In this document: positions 30,844 to 37,351 of the stretch, piece by piece
Layout: every line of letters starts with the position of its first letter
How positions within the stretch are numbered: the stretch's first letter is position 1
Source of the DNA: Nocardia alni
Lineage (GTDB): Bacteria; Actinomycetota; Actinomycetes; Mycobacteriales; Mycobacteriaceae
Direction of reading: 5' to 3'
Assembly (NCBI RefSeq): GCF_019038435.1
Contig: NZ_JAGPOX010000099.1
Span: 1 to 37,351, forward strand
Length of the DNA stretch: 37,351 nucleotides
The notes under the pieces: model-generated
What the model was told of the DNA's origin: nothing
Database searches by the model: none
Seen by the model: the letters and a program-made list of their open reading frames with translations, nothing else
Translations under genes and position numbers: made by a program

Positions 30844-31680
30844 GTGGACGAGGTGTTCAAGGCGTTGGCCGATCCGAGCCGCCGCCGCCTGCTGGACAGT
30901 CTGAACGCGGACAACGGTCAGACGCTGCGAGAATTGTGTACTGGCCTGGCGATGTCGCGGCAAGCCGTCAGTAAGCATCTCGCCGTGCTGGAGGCCGCCA
31001 ACCTGGTGAGCACGCGCCGTCGTGGCCGGGAAAAACTGCACTATGTGAACGCCGAACCCATCAACGCCATCGCCGATCGCTGGATCAACCACTACGACCG
31101 CGGGCGGGTACACCTGCTCGCCGGACTCAAATCCGCATTGGAGGGCACGAGCATGACCGCGGACAACTCCGCCGGGGCGAGCGAATTCGTCTACACCACA
31201 TACATCAAGACCACGCCCGAGCGGTTGTGGCGGGCGCTCACCGAACCGGAGTTCACCCGGCTCTACTGGGGCGCCACATTCGAGAGCGACTGGCGCGCAG
31301 GCTCATCGATGGTCTGGCTGCAGCGCGGCTGGTCCAGGCGCGATCCCGAGCAGGTCGTGCTGATCTCCGAACCGTACCGGCGCCTGTCCTACACTTGGCA
31401 CACCTTCGACGACGCCTTCGGTAAGGAATTCGGTTTCAGCACAGCGCAATTGGCGGCGTTCGCCGCCGAACCGCGCTCGACGGTGACCTTCGAGGTCGAA
31501 CCGGAGGGCGATATCGTGAAGTTGACCGTCGTGCACGGTGGTTTTCCGCACGACAGCACCGTGCGCAATTCGATCAGCCAGGGCTGGCCGAGCATCTTGG
31601 CGAGCCTCAAGACCCTGCTCGAGACCGGGAACCCGCTCCTGGACCCGGCAGCCGCCGATCCGGTCGCGGTACGCCGGTGA
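30844..31680 (+). CDS. Fused ArsR-family regulator and SRPBCC (AHSA1-like) protein
   Basis: This 278-residue protein joins two domains. Residues 1-100 are an ArsR/SmtB winged helix (EVFKALADPSRRRLLDSL, then LRELCTGLAMSRQAVSKHLAVLEAANLVSTRRRGREKLHYVN) without the usual metal-binding cysteine motif. Residues 112-260 are a START/SRPBCC fold of the AHSA1 type (EFVYTTYIKTTPERLWRALTEPEFTRLYWGA, then VTFEVEPEGDIVKLTVVHGGF). In many actinobacteria the two are neighbouring genes; here they are fused, suggesting that the SRPBCC cavity senses a small hydrophobic ligand. GTG 30844 is preferred: GGAGG sits 8 nt upstream and the upstream ATG 30829 overlaps the operator palindrome. It probably represses itself. 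Ligand and targets unknown. Confidence 0.88.
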   Translation: MDEVFKALADPSRRRLLDSLNADNGQTLRELCTGLAMSRQAVSKHLAVLEAANLVSTRRRGREKLHYVNAEPINAIADRWINHYDRGRVHLLAGLKSALEGTSMTADNSAGASEFVYTTYIKTTPERLWRALTEPEFTRLYWGATFESDWRAGSSMVWLQRGWSRRDPEQVVLISEPYRRLSYTWHTFDDAFGKEFGFSTAQLAAFAAEPRSTVTFEVEPEGDIVKLTVVHGGFPHDSTVRNSISQGWPSILASLKTLLETGNPLLDPAAADPVAVRR

Positions 31681-31733
31681 TGCGCACAGGGGTATCCGAC
31701 GCCTAGACTCGGGCGAAACGGAAGGATGCGCGA

Positions 31734-31880
31734 ATGAAGAAGCGGCTGAACTGCCCCTGCGGCGAGTCCATCGTCGGTACCGACGAGGACGACCTGGTCA
31801 CCAAGACCCAGGCCCACCTCAAGGAGAACCACCCGGGGCACGACTACTCTCGCGAGGAAATCCTGTTCATCGCTTACTGA
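31734..31880 (+). CDS. DUF1059 small protein
   Basis: This 48-residue protein (MKKRLNCPCGESIVGTDEDD, then a helix with HLKENHPGHDYSREEILFIAY) is recognisable as DUF1059. It keeps the CPCG metal-binding-like pair and the two C-terminal histidines (HLKENHPGH), which could together bind a metal. GGAAGGA lies 8 nt before the ATG and a TAGACT -10 element at 31704. It lies 53 bp after the ArsR-SRPBCC stop. The function of the family is unknown. Confidence 0.85.
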   Translation: MKKRLNCPCGESIVGTDEDDLVTKTQAHLKENHPGHDYSREEILFIAY

Positions 31881-31928
31881 TTCACCGGGCGTAGCGGTGG
31901 GGCCCACGCAGCGGGCGGGATCGTGAGC

Positions 31929-32120
31929 TCAGGCGAGCCCCACCGAATCCGGCATGATCCTCTGGACCCGCTCGATGAAGCCGTCCAGGGCCGCTAGAGA
32001 ACTCTCGTCCCGGTGTGTCAGCCCGGGGAACTGATCCGAACTGGCGGTGAACGCGCAGTGCTGACCAGACCAGTGGACCTGGATCGCGGAAAGCCGGATC
32101 CGTCGATCGATGTTGCTCAT
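31929..32120 (-). CDS. Small HicB-like/DUF1902-type protein
   Basis: This 63-residue protein reads MSNIDRRIRLSAIQVHWSGQ, then AFTASSDQFPGLTHRDESSL and a final helix ALDGFIERVQRIMPDSV. The pattern of a strand, a short A-S-S-D-x-x-P-G-L turn and a C-terminal helix resembles HicB antitoxin-like and DUF1902 domains. No HicA toxin gene is adjacent. ATG 32120 has GAGGT 6 nt upstream, which favours it over the start at 32132. Identification is by pattern only; it could be another small beta-alpha protein. It is convergent with the DUF1059 gene. Confidence 0.55.
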   Translation of the reverse strand: MSNIDRRIRLSAIQVHWSGQHCAFTASSDQFPGLTHRDESSLAALDGFIERVQRIMPDSVGLA

Positions 32121-32215
32121 CGGTAACCTCAACGGTGGGGTGCGGCCGAACTTTCTCTACTGTCTCGCGAAATACGCACCCGAACGAGGGCCGAAGGTCC
32201 CGAGAGGAGGCGGTG

Positions 32216-32980
32216 ATGGACGAGCGAACGTTCCTGGATACCACCGCCGAGACCCTGTTCGCGCTCCCGGGCGTGACCGCCGTGGCGTTGGGCGGATCGC
32301 GGGCGCAGGGGACGGCGCGGCCCGATAGTGACTGGGATCTGTCGATCTACTACCGCGGCGAGTTCCAGCCCGGTGATCTGTCGGCCGTCGGCTGGGACGG
32401 GTACGTGTCGGCACTGGGCGAGTGGGGTGGTGGCGTCTTCAACGGAGGCGCCTGGCTGACCATCGACGGCAGACGGGTCGATGTGCATTACCGCGACCGC
32501 GACGTGGTGGATATTCAACTACGCGCGGCTGAGAAGGGCGAGTTCCACATCGAGCCGCTGGCCTTTCATCTGGCGGGCATACCCACTTATCTCCTGGTCG
32601 CCGAACTGGCGTTCAACCGCGTGCTGCGCGGGGCGCTGCCGCACCCGGCATATCCCGATGCGCTGCGGTGTAAAGCCCCGCACACCTGGGCCGATCACGC
32701 GCGCCTGACTCTGGGATATGCGCGATACAATCATGCCGCGCACGGCCGGCTCACTCAGTGTGCCGGTCAGGTCGCCGTCGCCGCGTCCTGTTATGCGCAT
32801 GCCATTCTGGCGGCGCGGGGCGAGTGGATCACCAACGACAAGGCGCTGCTCGTCCGTGCGGGGCTGAGCGGGGTCGATGCGGTGATCGAATCGATGACGC
32901 CGAATCCGGCGGTTCTGGAGGACGCGGTGGAGCGGGTGCGCGCGTTGTGCGAAGACATCCTGGACAAGGCCTGCGAATAG
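32216..32980 (+). CDS. Nucleotidyltransferase domain protein (aminoglycoside-adenylyltransferase-like)
   Basis: This 254-residue protein has the polymerase-beta-like nucleotidyltransferase motif GGSRAQGTARPDSDWDLSIYY at residues 26-46, with metal-binding Asp39 and Asp41, and a third Asp near 87 (RRVDVHYRD). A C-terminal helical domain follows (about 100-250), as in ANT/AadA-type and related enzymes. These transfer a nucleotide to small molecules, tRNA or proteins; the substrate is unknown here, and a resistance role should not be assumed. ATG 32216 is preceded by AGAGGAGG with good spacing. It stands alone between a divergent small gene and a permease. It could also be a toxin-type (MNT) enzyme, but no HEPN partner is seen. 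Confidence 0.8.
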   Translation: MDERTFLDTTAETLFALPGVTAVALGGSRAQGTARPDSDWDLSIYYRGEFQPGDLSAVGWDGYVSALGEWGGGVFNGGAWLTIDGRRVDVHYRDRDVVDIQLRAAEKGEFHIEPLAFHLAGIPTYLLVAELAFNRVLRGALPHPAYPDALRCKAPHTWADHARLTLGYARYNHAAHGRLTQCAGQVAVAASCYAHAILAARGEWITNDKALLVRAGLSGVDAVIESMTPNPAVLEDAVERVRALCEDILDKACE

Positions 32981-33168
32981 CCGCTCGACAGGCGGGGTTC
33001 CGAGCAGCTGACCGACCACCCGTGACATTCACTCGCCACCTGAGCGGCGGCGACGGTCCATCGGAGAGATATACGAAATCTGTCGCGGGAATCCAGTCAC
33101 GGCCTGGATGTGTCGTGCAACACTTCCGAACAGTGGAAGATATGTTCCGCATGTAGAGAGGAAGTGCC

Positions 33169-34584
33169 ATGGGGCGTTTGACCTGGCGACGCTTTTCCGG
33201 GCGGCGCGACACCGAACCACGCGCCGCGGCGACACAGAGCAGGCCCGAGGACGCGCGATATCCGGCCGGACAACTCGTCGCCTACGGGGCTCAGCACATC
33301 CTGACCATGTATGGCGGCGTGATCGCGCCGCCGCTGATCGTGGGCGGCGCGGCGGGGCTCTCGGCGGCGGAGATGGGCCTGCTGGTCACCGCCGGACTGT
33401 TCGTGTCGGGGCTGGCGACACTGCTGCAGACGCTCGGCATCGGGCCCTTCGGTAGCAGATTGCCCATCGTGCAGGGGGTTTCATTCGCGAGCGTGTCGAC
33501 GATGGTGTCGATCGCGAGCAAGGGCGGTCTGCGCGAGATCTTCGGCTCGGTGATCGTCGCGGGCGTGATCGGGCTGCTGCTCTCGTCGTACTTCGCGCAG
33601 TTGGTGCGCCTGTTCCCGGCGGTGGTGACCGGCACGATCATCACCGTGATCGGGCTGTCGCTCATGCCGGTGGCCTTCGGGTGGGCGCTGGGCAACGACC
33701 CGGGCAAACCGGGATACGGCTCGATGGCGGATATCGGTTTCGCCGGGTTGACACTGCTGATCATCCTGGTGATCAGCCGGCTGTTCCAGGGGGCGATCTC
33801 GCGGCTGGCGATTCTGATCGGTCTGGTCGTCGGCACCCTCGTCGCCACACTGGCGGGCCGGACCGACTTCTCCGCGGTGCGCACCGCGCGCCTGATCGCG
33901 CCACCGCAGCTGTTTCATTTCGGCGCACCGCGTTTCGACGTGGGCGCGATCGTGGCGATGACGATCGTGATCGTGGTGATCATGACCGAGACCACCGCGG
34001 ACATCCTCGCGATCGGCGAGGTCGTCGGTACCGAGGTCGACGCCCGGCGGGTCGCCGAGGGGCTGCGCGCGGATATGGTATCCACCACTGTCGCACCGGT
34101 TTTCGGGTCGTTCCCCTGTAGTGCTTTCGCGCAGAACGTCGGCCTGGTGGCGTTGACCGGGATCAAGAGCAGGTTCGTGGTGGCCATGGGCGGACTGATC
34201 CTGCTGCTGTTGGGGTTGCTTCCGGTGGTCGGGGCCGTCGTCGCGGGAATTCCGTATCCGGTGCTCGGCGGCGCCGGGCTGGTCCTGTTCGGGTCTGTTG
34301 CCGCGAGCGGGATTCGCACGCTGTCGCGGGTGGACTACGAGGGCAATCTCAATCTGGTGATCGTGGGGGTGGCGATCGGGGTAGGCATGATTCCCATTGC
34401 GGCGCCGAAGTTCTGGGATGCGTTTCCGGCGCCGGTCGGGGTGGTGCTGAACTCCGGGATCAGCGCGACCGCCGTCGTCGCGGTCGCGCTCAACCTGCTG
34501 TTCAACGAGTGGAAGTTCGGGAGGCGTTCGGACGCTTCGGTTCTCGCCACGACACCGGACGGCCGTGAACGGCTAGGGTCGTGA
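33169..34584 (+). CDS. NCS2-family uracil/xanthine permease
   Basis: This 471-residue protein with 12-14 hydrophobic helices belongs to nucleobase:cation symporter-2 (NAT) proteins. It has the QH motif in YGAQHILTMYGG near residues 40-51, the TM8 acidic motif MTETTADILAIGE, and the NAT signature QNVGLVALTG within SFPCSAFAQNVGLVALTG. GlySer-rich reentrant elements (LPIVQGVSFASVSTM) precede it. It imports xanthine, urate or uracil with a proton; the signature QNxGxxxxTG is closest to the xanthine/urate group. The N-terminal 30 residues are basic and polar, so translation may start a little later. It is convergent with a PPOX-type gene. Confidence 0.92.
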   Translation: MGRLTWRRFSGRRDTEPRAAATQSRPEDARYPAGQLVAYGAQHILTMYGGVIAPPLIVGGAAGLSAAEMGLLVTAGLFVSGLATLLQTLGIGPFGSRLPIVQGVSFASVSTMVSIASKGGLREIFGSVIVAGVIGLLLSSYFAQLVRLFPAVVTGTIITVIGLSLMPVAFGWALGNDPGKPGYGSMADIGFAGLTLLIILVISRLFQGAISRLAILIGLVVGTLVATLAGRTDFSAVRTARLIAPPQLFHFGAPRFDVGAIVAMTIVIVVIMTETTADILAIGEVVGTEVDARRVAEGLRADMVSTTVAPVFGSFPCSAFAQNVGLVALTGIKSRFVVAMGGLILLLLGLLPVVGAVVAGIPYPVLGGAGLVLFGSVAASGIRTLSRVDYEGNLNLVIVGVAIGVGMIPIAAPKFWDAFPAPVGVVLNSGISATAVVAVALNLLFNEWKFGRRSDASVLATTPDGRERLGS

Positions 34585-34589
34585 AATAC

Positions 34590-34613
34590 CCTGCGGTACC
34601 GGGCATTCGCAGG
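34590..34613. terminator. Weak hairpin between convergent permease and PPOX genes
   Basis: CCTGCG (34590-34595) and CGCAGG (34608-34613) form a 6-bp stem in the 30-bp gap between the two stops. It is the only candidate terminator in the gap. Confidence 0.35.
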
Positions 34614-34614
34614 A

Positions 34615-35034
34615 TCAGGGCAGCATGCCGTAGGCGTGCGTGGGCTTGATCCGCACGATCAGCCGGCGGTCGGCGACCATGGCGCGGCGGTAGTCGTCCC
34701 AGTCCGGGTGCTCGCCGGACAGACTTCGGTAGTAGGAGATGAGTTCTTCGACCGTGGCGTCGTCGCGGTCGGCGGCGACCGGCGTCAGCTCGACATCACC
34801 CTCGATCACCGTGTAGGCCCAGAAATCGGGCCGGGTGATGTGCAGCGCGGCCCACGGCTCACGACGCAGGTTGAAGTATTTGGCGCGGTCCGCGGTGATC
34901 GAAATCCGGAACAGTCCGTCGTCGCCGAGCTTGTAGGAGATGTTGGACAGTTGCGGGCGGCCGTTCTTGCGCAGCGTGGTGAGCACCGAGTGGGTGTGCA
35001 GGCGGGCGAAGGCCAGGGCGGCGTCGAGTTCCAT
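34615..35034 (-). CDS. PPOX-class flavin/F420-dependent oxidoreductase
   Basis: This 139-residue split-barrel protein starts MELDAALAFARLHTHSVLTTLRKNGRPQLSNISYKL, the classic opening of the pyridoxamine 5'-phosphate oxidase-like FDOR-B group. It continues ISITADRAKYFNLRREPWAALHI, YTVIEGDVELTPVA and HPDWDDYRRAMVADRRLIVRIKPTHAYG. Mycobacterial relatives use F420 to reduce varied substrates or bind biliverdin. ATG 35034 fits the family length; an upstream start would add 53 unrelated residues and no strong ribosome site is visible. It is divergent from ligA and convergent with the permease. Cofactor (F420 or FMN) cannot be settled here. Confidence 0.87.
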   Translation of the reverse strand: MELDAALAFARLHTHSVLTTLRKNGRPQLSNISYKLGDDGLFRISITADRAKYFNLRREPWAALHITRPDFWAYTVIEGDVELTPVAADRDDATVEELISYYRSLSGEHPDWDDYRRAMVADRRLIVRIKPTHAYGMLP

Positions 35035-35146
35035 ACGCTGTGCAACTCGCCTCGTGTGGCCTGTGTTCCCTGCCACACCAGCGGTCTGACAGGGGGCCTC
35101 GAGGGCGAGTACACCGAGGTCACGGCGAATTGTCGGCTGGCTCGGA

Positions 35147-35152
35147 TAGGGT
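35147..35152 (+). promoter_or_regulatory. TANNNT -10 element in front of the 80-bp element and ligA
   Basis: TAGGGT is followed by exactly 7 nt and then the GTG at 35160 that opens the 80-bp element. That spacing would give a leaderless transcript beginning at the GTG. No good -35 is seen at the usual distance, which is normal for such promoters. Confidence 0.45.
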
Positions 35153-35159
35153 TCCAGTC

Positions 35160-35239
35160 GTGAGTGGAGGGAAGCGGAGCGAACCATTGACACAGCGCGC
35201 TTCGCTCACGGCGGAGCCGAGCGCCAGCGAGGTGCGGTC
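35160..35239 (+). repeat. Single copy of the 80-bp element immediately upstream of ligA
   Basis: It begins GTGAGTGGAGGGAAGCGGAG and ends GCCAGCGAGGTGCGGTC, after which the ligA start GTGAGCGAGCGG follows without a gap. It is exactly 80 bp. By eye, about 64 of 80 positions match the tandem copy at 2167. GAGG (35229-35232) lies 7 nt before the ligA GTG. Confidence 0.88.
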
Positions 35240-35243
35240 GTGA
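35160..35243 (+). CDS. Putative 27-codon leader peptide coupled to ligA
   Basis: From GTG 35160 the frame reads VSGGKRSEPLTQRAS, then AEPSASEVRS and TGA at 35241-35243, which overlaps the ligA GTG (GTGA). The RSE and EPSxSE pattern matches the 20109 copy. A TANNNT -10 lies 7 nt upstream, so the GTG could be the first nucleotides of the mRNA. Translation is not proven. Confidence 0.4.
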   Translation: MSGGKRSEPLTQRASLTAEPSASEVRS

Positions 35244-37351
35244 GCGAGCGGGCGAGTGAATCGACGGCACCGGGTACATCCGGTGGTGAGGTCGGTGCGG
35301 CCACCGCAGACGCGCGGGTGCGGTGGCAGCGGCTGGCCGAGGAGGTCAGCGAGCACCAATTCCGCTACTACGTGCGCGACGCGCCGATCATCAGCGACGG
35401 CGAGTTCGACGTGCTGTTCCAGCAGCTGCTGGAGCTCGAGCGGGAATATCCGGATCTGCGTACCCCCGATTCGCCGACCCAGCTGGTCGGCGGCGGATTC
35501 GCGACCGATTTCACCGCGGTCGACCACCTCGAGCGCATGATGTCGCTGGACAACGTCTTCGACGCCGAGGAGATGCGCACCTGGATCTCCCGGGTGGAGG
35601 CCGAGACCGGCCCGGACATCCACTACCTCTGCGAGGTCAAGATCGACGGCGTCGCGCTCAACCTCGTCTACGAACAGGGTCGCCTGGTGCGCGGGGCCAC
35701 CCGAGGCGACGGGCGCACTGGCGAGGATGTCACCCTCAACGCCCGCACCATCGAGGACATACCCACCGAACTCACCCCCACCGCCGAATTCCCGATTCCC
35801 ACGCTGCTCGAGGTGCGCGGCGAGGTGTACTTCCGGCTGGAGGATTTCGAGAATCTGAACGTCGCCATGGTCGCCGAGGGCAAGCCGCCATACGCGAATC
35901 CGCGCAACACCGCCGCCGGATCGCTGCGGCAGAAGGATCCCGCGGTCACCGCGCAGCGGCGGCTGCGGATGATCTGCCACGGCTTCGGCCGGATGGAGGG
36001 TTTCAGCCCGGCCTCCCAGTACGAGGCGTACCGCGCGCTGGACGCATGGGGGCTGCCGGTCTCCGCGCACACCGTGCGGGTGCGGGGCGCCGACGCGGTG
36101 GTCGCGCGGATCGAGTACTGGGGCGAGCATCGACACGATATCGAGCACGAGATCGACGGTCAGGTCGTCAAGGTCGACGAGATCGCCCTGCAGCGTCGTC
36201 TCGGCGCCACCTCCCGTGCCCCCCGTTGGGCCATCGCCTACAAATATCCGCCCGAGGAGGCGACGACCAAACTCCTGGACATCCAGGTCAACGTCGGCCG
36301 CACGGGCCGGGTCACCCCGTTCGCGGTGATGGAGCCGGTCAGCATCGCGGGCTCGACGGTCGCCATGGCCACCCTGCACAACGCCGGTGAGGTCGTTCGC
36401 AAAGGCGTGCTGATCGGCGATACGGTCACCATCCGCAAGGCAGGCGATGTCATCCCCGAGGTCCTGGGGCCCGTGGTGGACGTGCGCGACGGCACCGAGC
36501 GGGCGTTCGTCATGCCCACGCGCTGCCCCGAATGCGGTACCGAACTCGCTCCCGCCAAGGAGAGCGATATCGATATCCGCTGCCCCAATCAGCGGCACTG
36601 TCCGGCGCAGCTGCGCGAGCGAGTGTTCCATATGGCCGGGCGGGGCGCGTTCGATATCGAGGCCCTGGGCTACGAGGCCGCGATCGACCTGCTGAAGTCG
36701 GGCGCGATCGCCGACGAGGGCGACCTGTTCGACCTGTCCGAGGAAAAGCTGCTCACCACAACGCTCTTCGTCAACAAGGACGGCAGCCTGTCGGCCAACG
36801 GCCGCCGCCTGCTGAACAATCTCGACACCGCCAAGGATCGTCCGCTGTGGCGCGTGCTGGTGGCGCTGTCCATCCGGCACGTCGGGCCCACCGCCGCCCG
36901 CGCGCTGGCCTCGGAATTCGGCAGTATGGAGCGCATCGAGGAGGTCTCGGTCGAGGAGCTGGCCGAGGTCGACGGCGTCGGCCCGACCATCGCGGCCGCG
37001 TTGATCGAGTGGTTCACCGTCGACTGGCATCGCGCCATCGTCGAGAAGTGGCGCGCGGCGGGCGTGCGGATGCGCGACGAGCGCGACGCCTCCATCGAAC
37101 GCAACCTCGAGGGGTTATCGATCGTGGTCACCGGTTCGCTGGAGGGCTTCTCGCGCGACGAGGCGAAGGAGGCGATCCTGGTGCGCGGTGGTAAGGCGGC
37201 CGGATCGGTGTCGAAGAAGACGGCCTTCGTGGTCATCGGCGACGCACCCGGCACGAAGGCGGCCAAGGCCGAGGAGCTGGGTGTGCCGATCCTGGACGAG
37301 GAGGGGTTCCGGCGATTGCTGGCGGAGGGGCCGGAGGCGGTGGGGGAGGGC
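35240..37351 (+). CDS. ligA: NAD-dependent DNA ligase LigA (3' end outside window)
   Basis: 704 codons are present with no stop, so only the last few residues are missing. Domains in order: Ia (RWQRLAEEVSEHQFRYYVRDAPIISDGEFDVL); the adenylation domain with nucleophile Lys134 in CEVKIDGVALN, and RGATRGDGRTGEDVT; OB fold (TRAPRWAIAYKYPPEE, GRVTPFAVMEPV); a zinc finger with CPECG, then CPNQ and C (about residues 425-450); HhH repeats; and a BRCT domain (IVVTGSLEGFSRDEAKEAI). It seals nicks during replication using NAD. GTG 35240 is favoured because it follows GAGG by 7 nt and is coupled to the element upstream. The first 25 residues (SERASESTAPGTS) are poorly conserved and partly repeat-derived. 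Confidence 0.97.
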   Translation, partial: MSERASESTAPGTSGGEVGAATADARVRWQRLAEEVSEHQFRYYVRDAPIISDGEFDVLFQQLLELEREYPDLRTPDSPTQLVGGGFATDFTAVDHLERMMSLDNVFDAEEMRTWISRVEAETGPDIHYLCEVKIDGVALNLVYEQGRLVRGATRGDGRTGEDVTLNARTIEDIPTELTPTAEFPIPTLLEVRGEVYFRLEDFENLNVAMVAEGKPPYANPRNTAAGSLRQKDPAVTAQRRLRMICHGFGRMEGFSPASQYEAYRALDAWGLPVSAHTVRVRGADAVVARIEYWGEHRHDIEHEIDGQVVKVDEIALQRRLGATSRAPRWAIAYKYPPEEATTKLLDIQVNVGRTGRVTPFAVMEPVSIAGSTVAMATLHNAGEVVRKGVLIGDTVTIRKAGDVIPEVLGPVVDVRDGTERAFVMPTRCPECGTELAPAKESDIDIRCPNQRHCPAQLRERVFHMAGRGAFDIEALGYEAAIDLLKSGAIADEGDLFDLSEEKLLTTTLFVNKDGSLSANGRRLLNNLDTAKDRPLWRVLVALSIRHVGPTAARALASEFGSMERIEEVSVEELAEVDGVGPTIAAALIEWFTVDWHRAIVEKWRAAGVRMRDERDASIERNLEGLSIVVTGSLEGFSRDEAKEAILVRGGKAAGSVSKKTAFVVIGDAPGTKAAKAEELGVPILDEEGFRRLLAEGPEAVGEG

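Noticed and set aside
32216..32980. Antibiotic-resistance call for the nucleotidyltransferase
   Set aside because: Only the general nucleotidyltransferase motif is visible; the substrate class cannot be read from it.

Overview
The window is GC-rich DNA of a mycolic-acid-type actinomycete, most likely Nocardia or a close relative. Reasons: strong G/C bias at third codon positions; a complete actinobacterial 'conservon' (cvnABCDE plus a P450 partner); F420-type flavin reductase folds; and a gene set that, from memory, matches the Mycobacterium tuberculosis Rv3014c-Rv3032 neighbourhood (ligA, the Rv3015c methionine-synthase-like gene, trmU/mnmA, iscS, Rv3026c, Rv3027c, fixB/fixA, and the methylglucose lipopolysaccharide genes Rv3030-Rv3032). 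The assignment rests on family recognition by eye; no database search was run.

Layout. 1-7.5 kb is mixed accessory and housekeeping DNA: a FUSC-family membrane protein (minus, runs off the left edge), a tandem array of an 80-bp element, a GNAT gene broken by an in-frame TGA, a Ddn-like reductase, a divergent TetR/short-chain-dehydrogenase pair around a 41-bp perfect palindrome, a type II NADH dehydrogenase, and a divergent LysR regulator. 7.5-13.0 kb (all minus) is the conservon: sensor-kinase-like CvnA, roadblock CvnB, DUF742 CvnC, small GTPase CvnD, an atypical P450 CvnE without the ExxR motif, and a normal CYP154-like P450, with short spacings or overlaps throughout. 13.6-15.4 kb (minus) is etfB-etfA, with a 22-bp perfect palindrome upstream. 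15.6-19.2 kb (plus) is a translationally coupled operon of methyltransferase, GH57 alpha-glucan branching enzyme and GT4 glycosyltransferase, the polymethylated-polysaccharide type cluster. 19.3-22.9 kb holds two AIM24-family proteins with N-terminal zinc ribbons and a two-gene ABC exporter. 23.3-28.6 kb holds an OlsB-like GNAT, a PlsC-type acyltransferase, a cysteine desulfurase, mnmA and a cobalamin-independent methionine-synthase-like protein. 28.6-29.0 kb is a minisatellite next to a palindromic hairpin. 29-35 kb holds a small membrane protein, an OLD/ABC-type AAA ATPase, an ArsR-SRPBCC fusion, a DUF1059 protein, a HicB-like small protein, a nucleotidyltransferase, an NCS2 nucleobase permease and a PPOX-type flavin reductase. 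ligA begins at 35240 and runs off the right edge.

How they work together. ETF carries electrons from acyl-CoA and other dehydrogenases; the palindrome upstream suggests control by a TetR-type regulator. The methyltransferase-GH57-GT4 operon fits synthesis of methylated alpha-glucan. The OlsB-like and PlsC-like pair fits acylation of an amino-lipid such as ornithine lipid. Cysteine desulfurase followed directly by MnmA supplies sulfur for tRNA 2-thiolation.

The most unusual signal is an exactly 80-bp repeat found at three loci (three tandem copies at 2087-2326, single copies at 20109-20188 and 35160-35239). Each plus-strand unit starts with GTGA and carries a Shine-Dalgarno-like GAGG near its end. 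Because 80 = 3x26+2, a reading frame opened at the unit's own GTG ends in a TGA that overlaps the start codon immediately after the unit. At 20189 and 35240 that start codon belongs to a real gene (an AIM24 gene and ligA). The element therefore looks like a portable leader-peptide and translational-coupling module.
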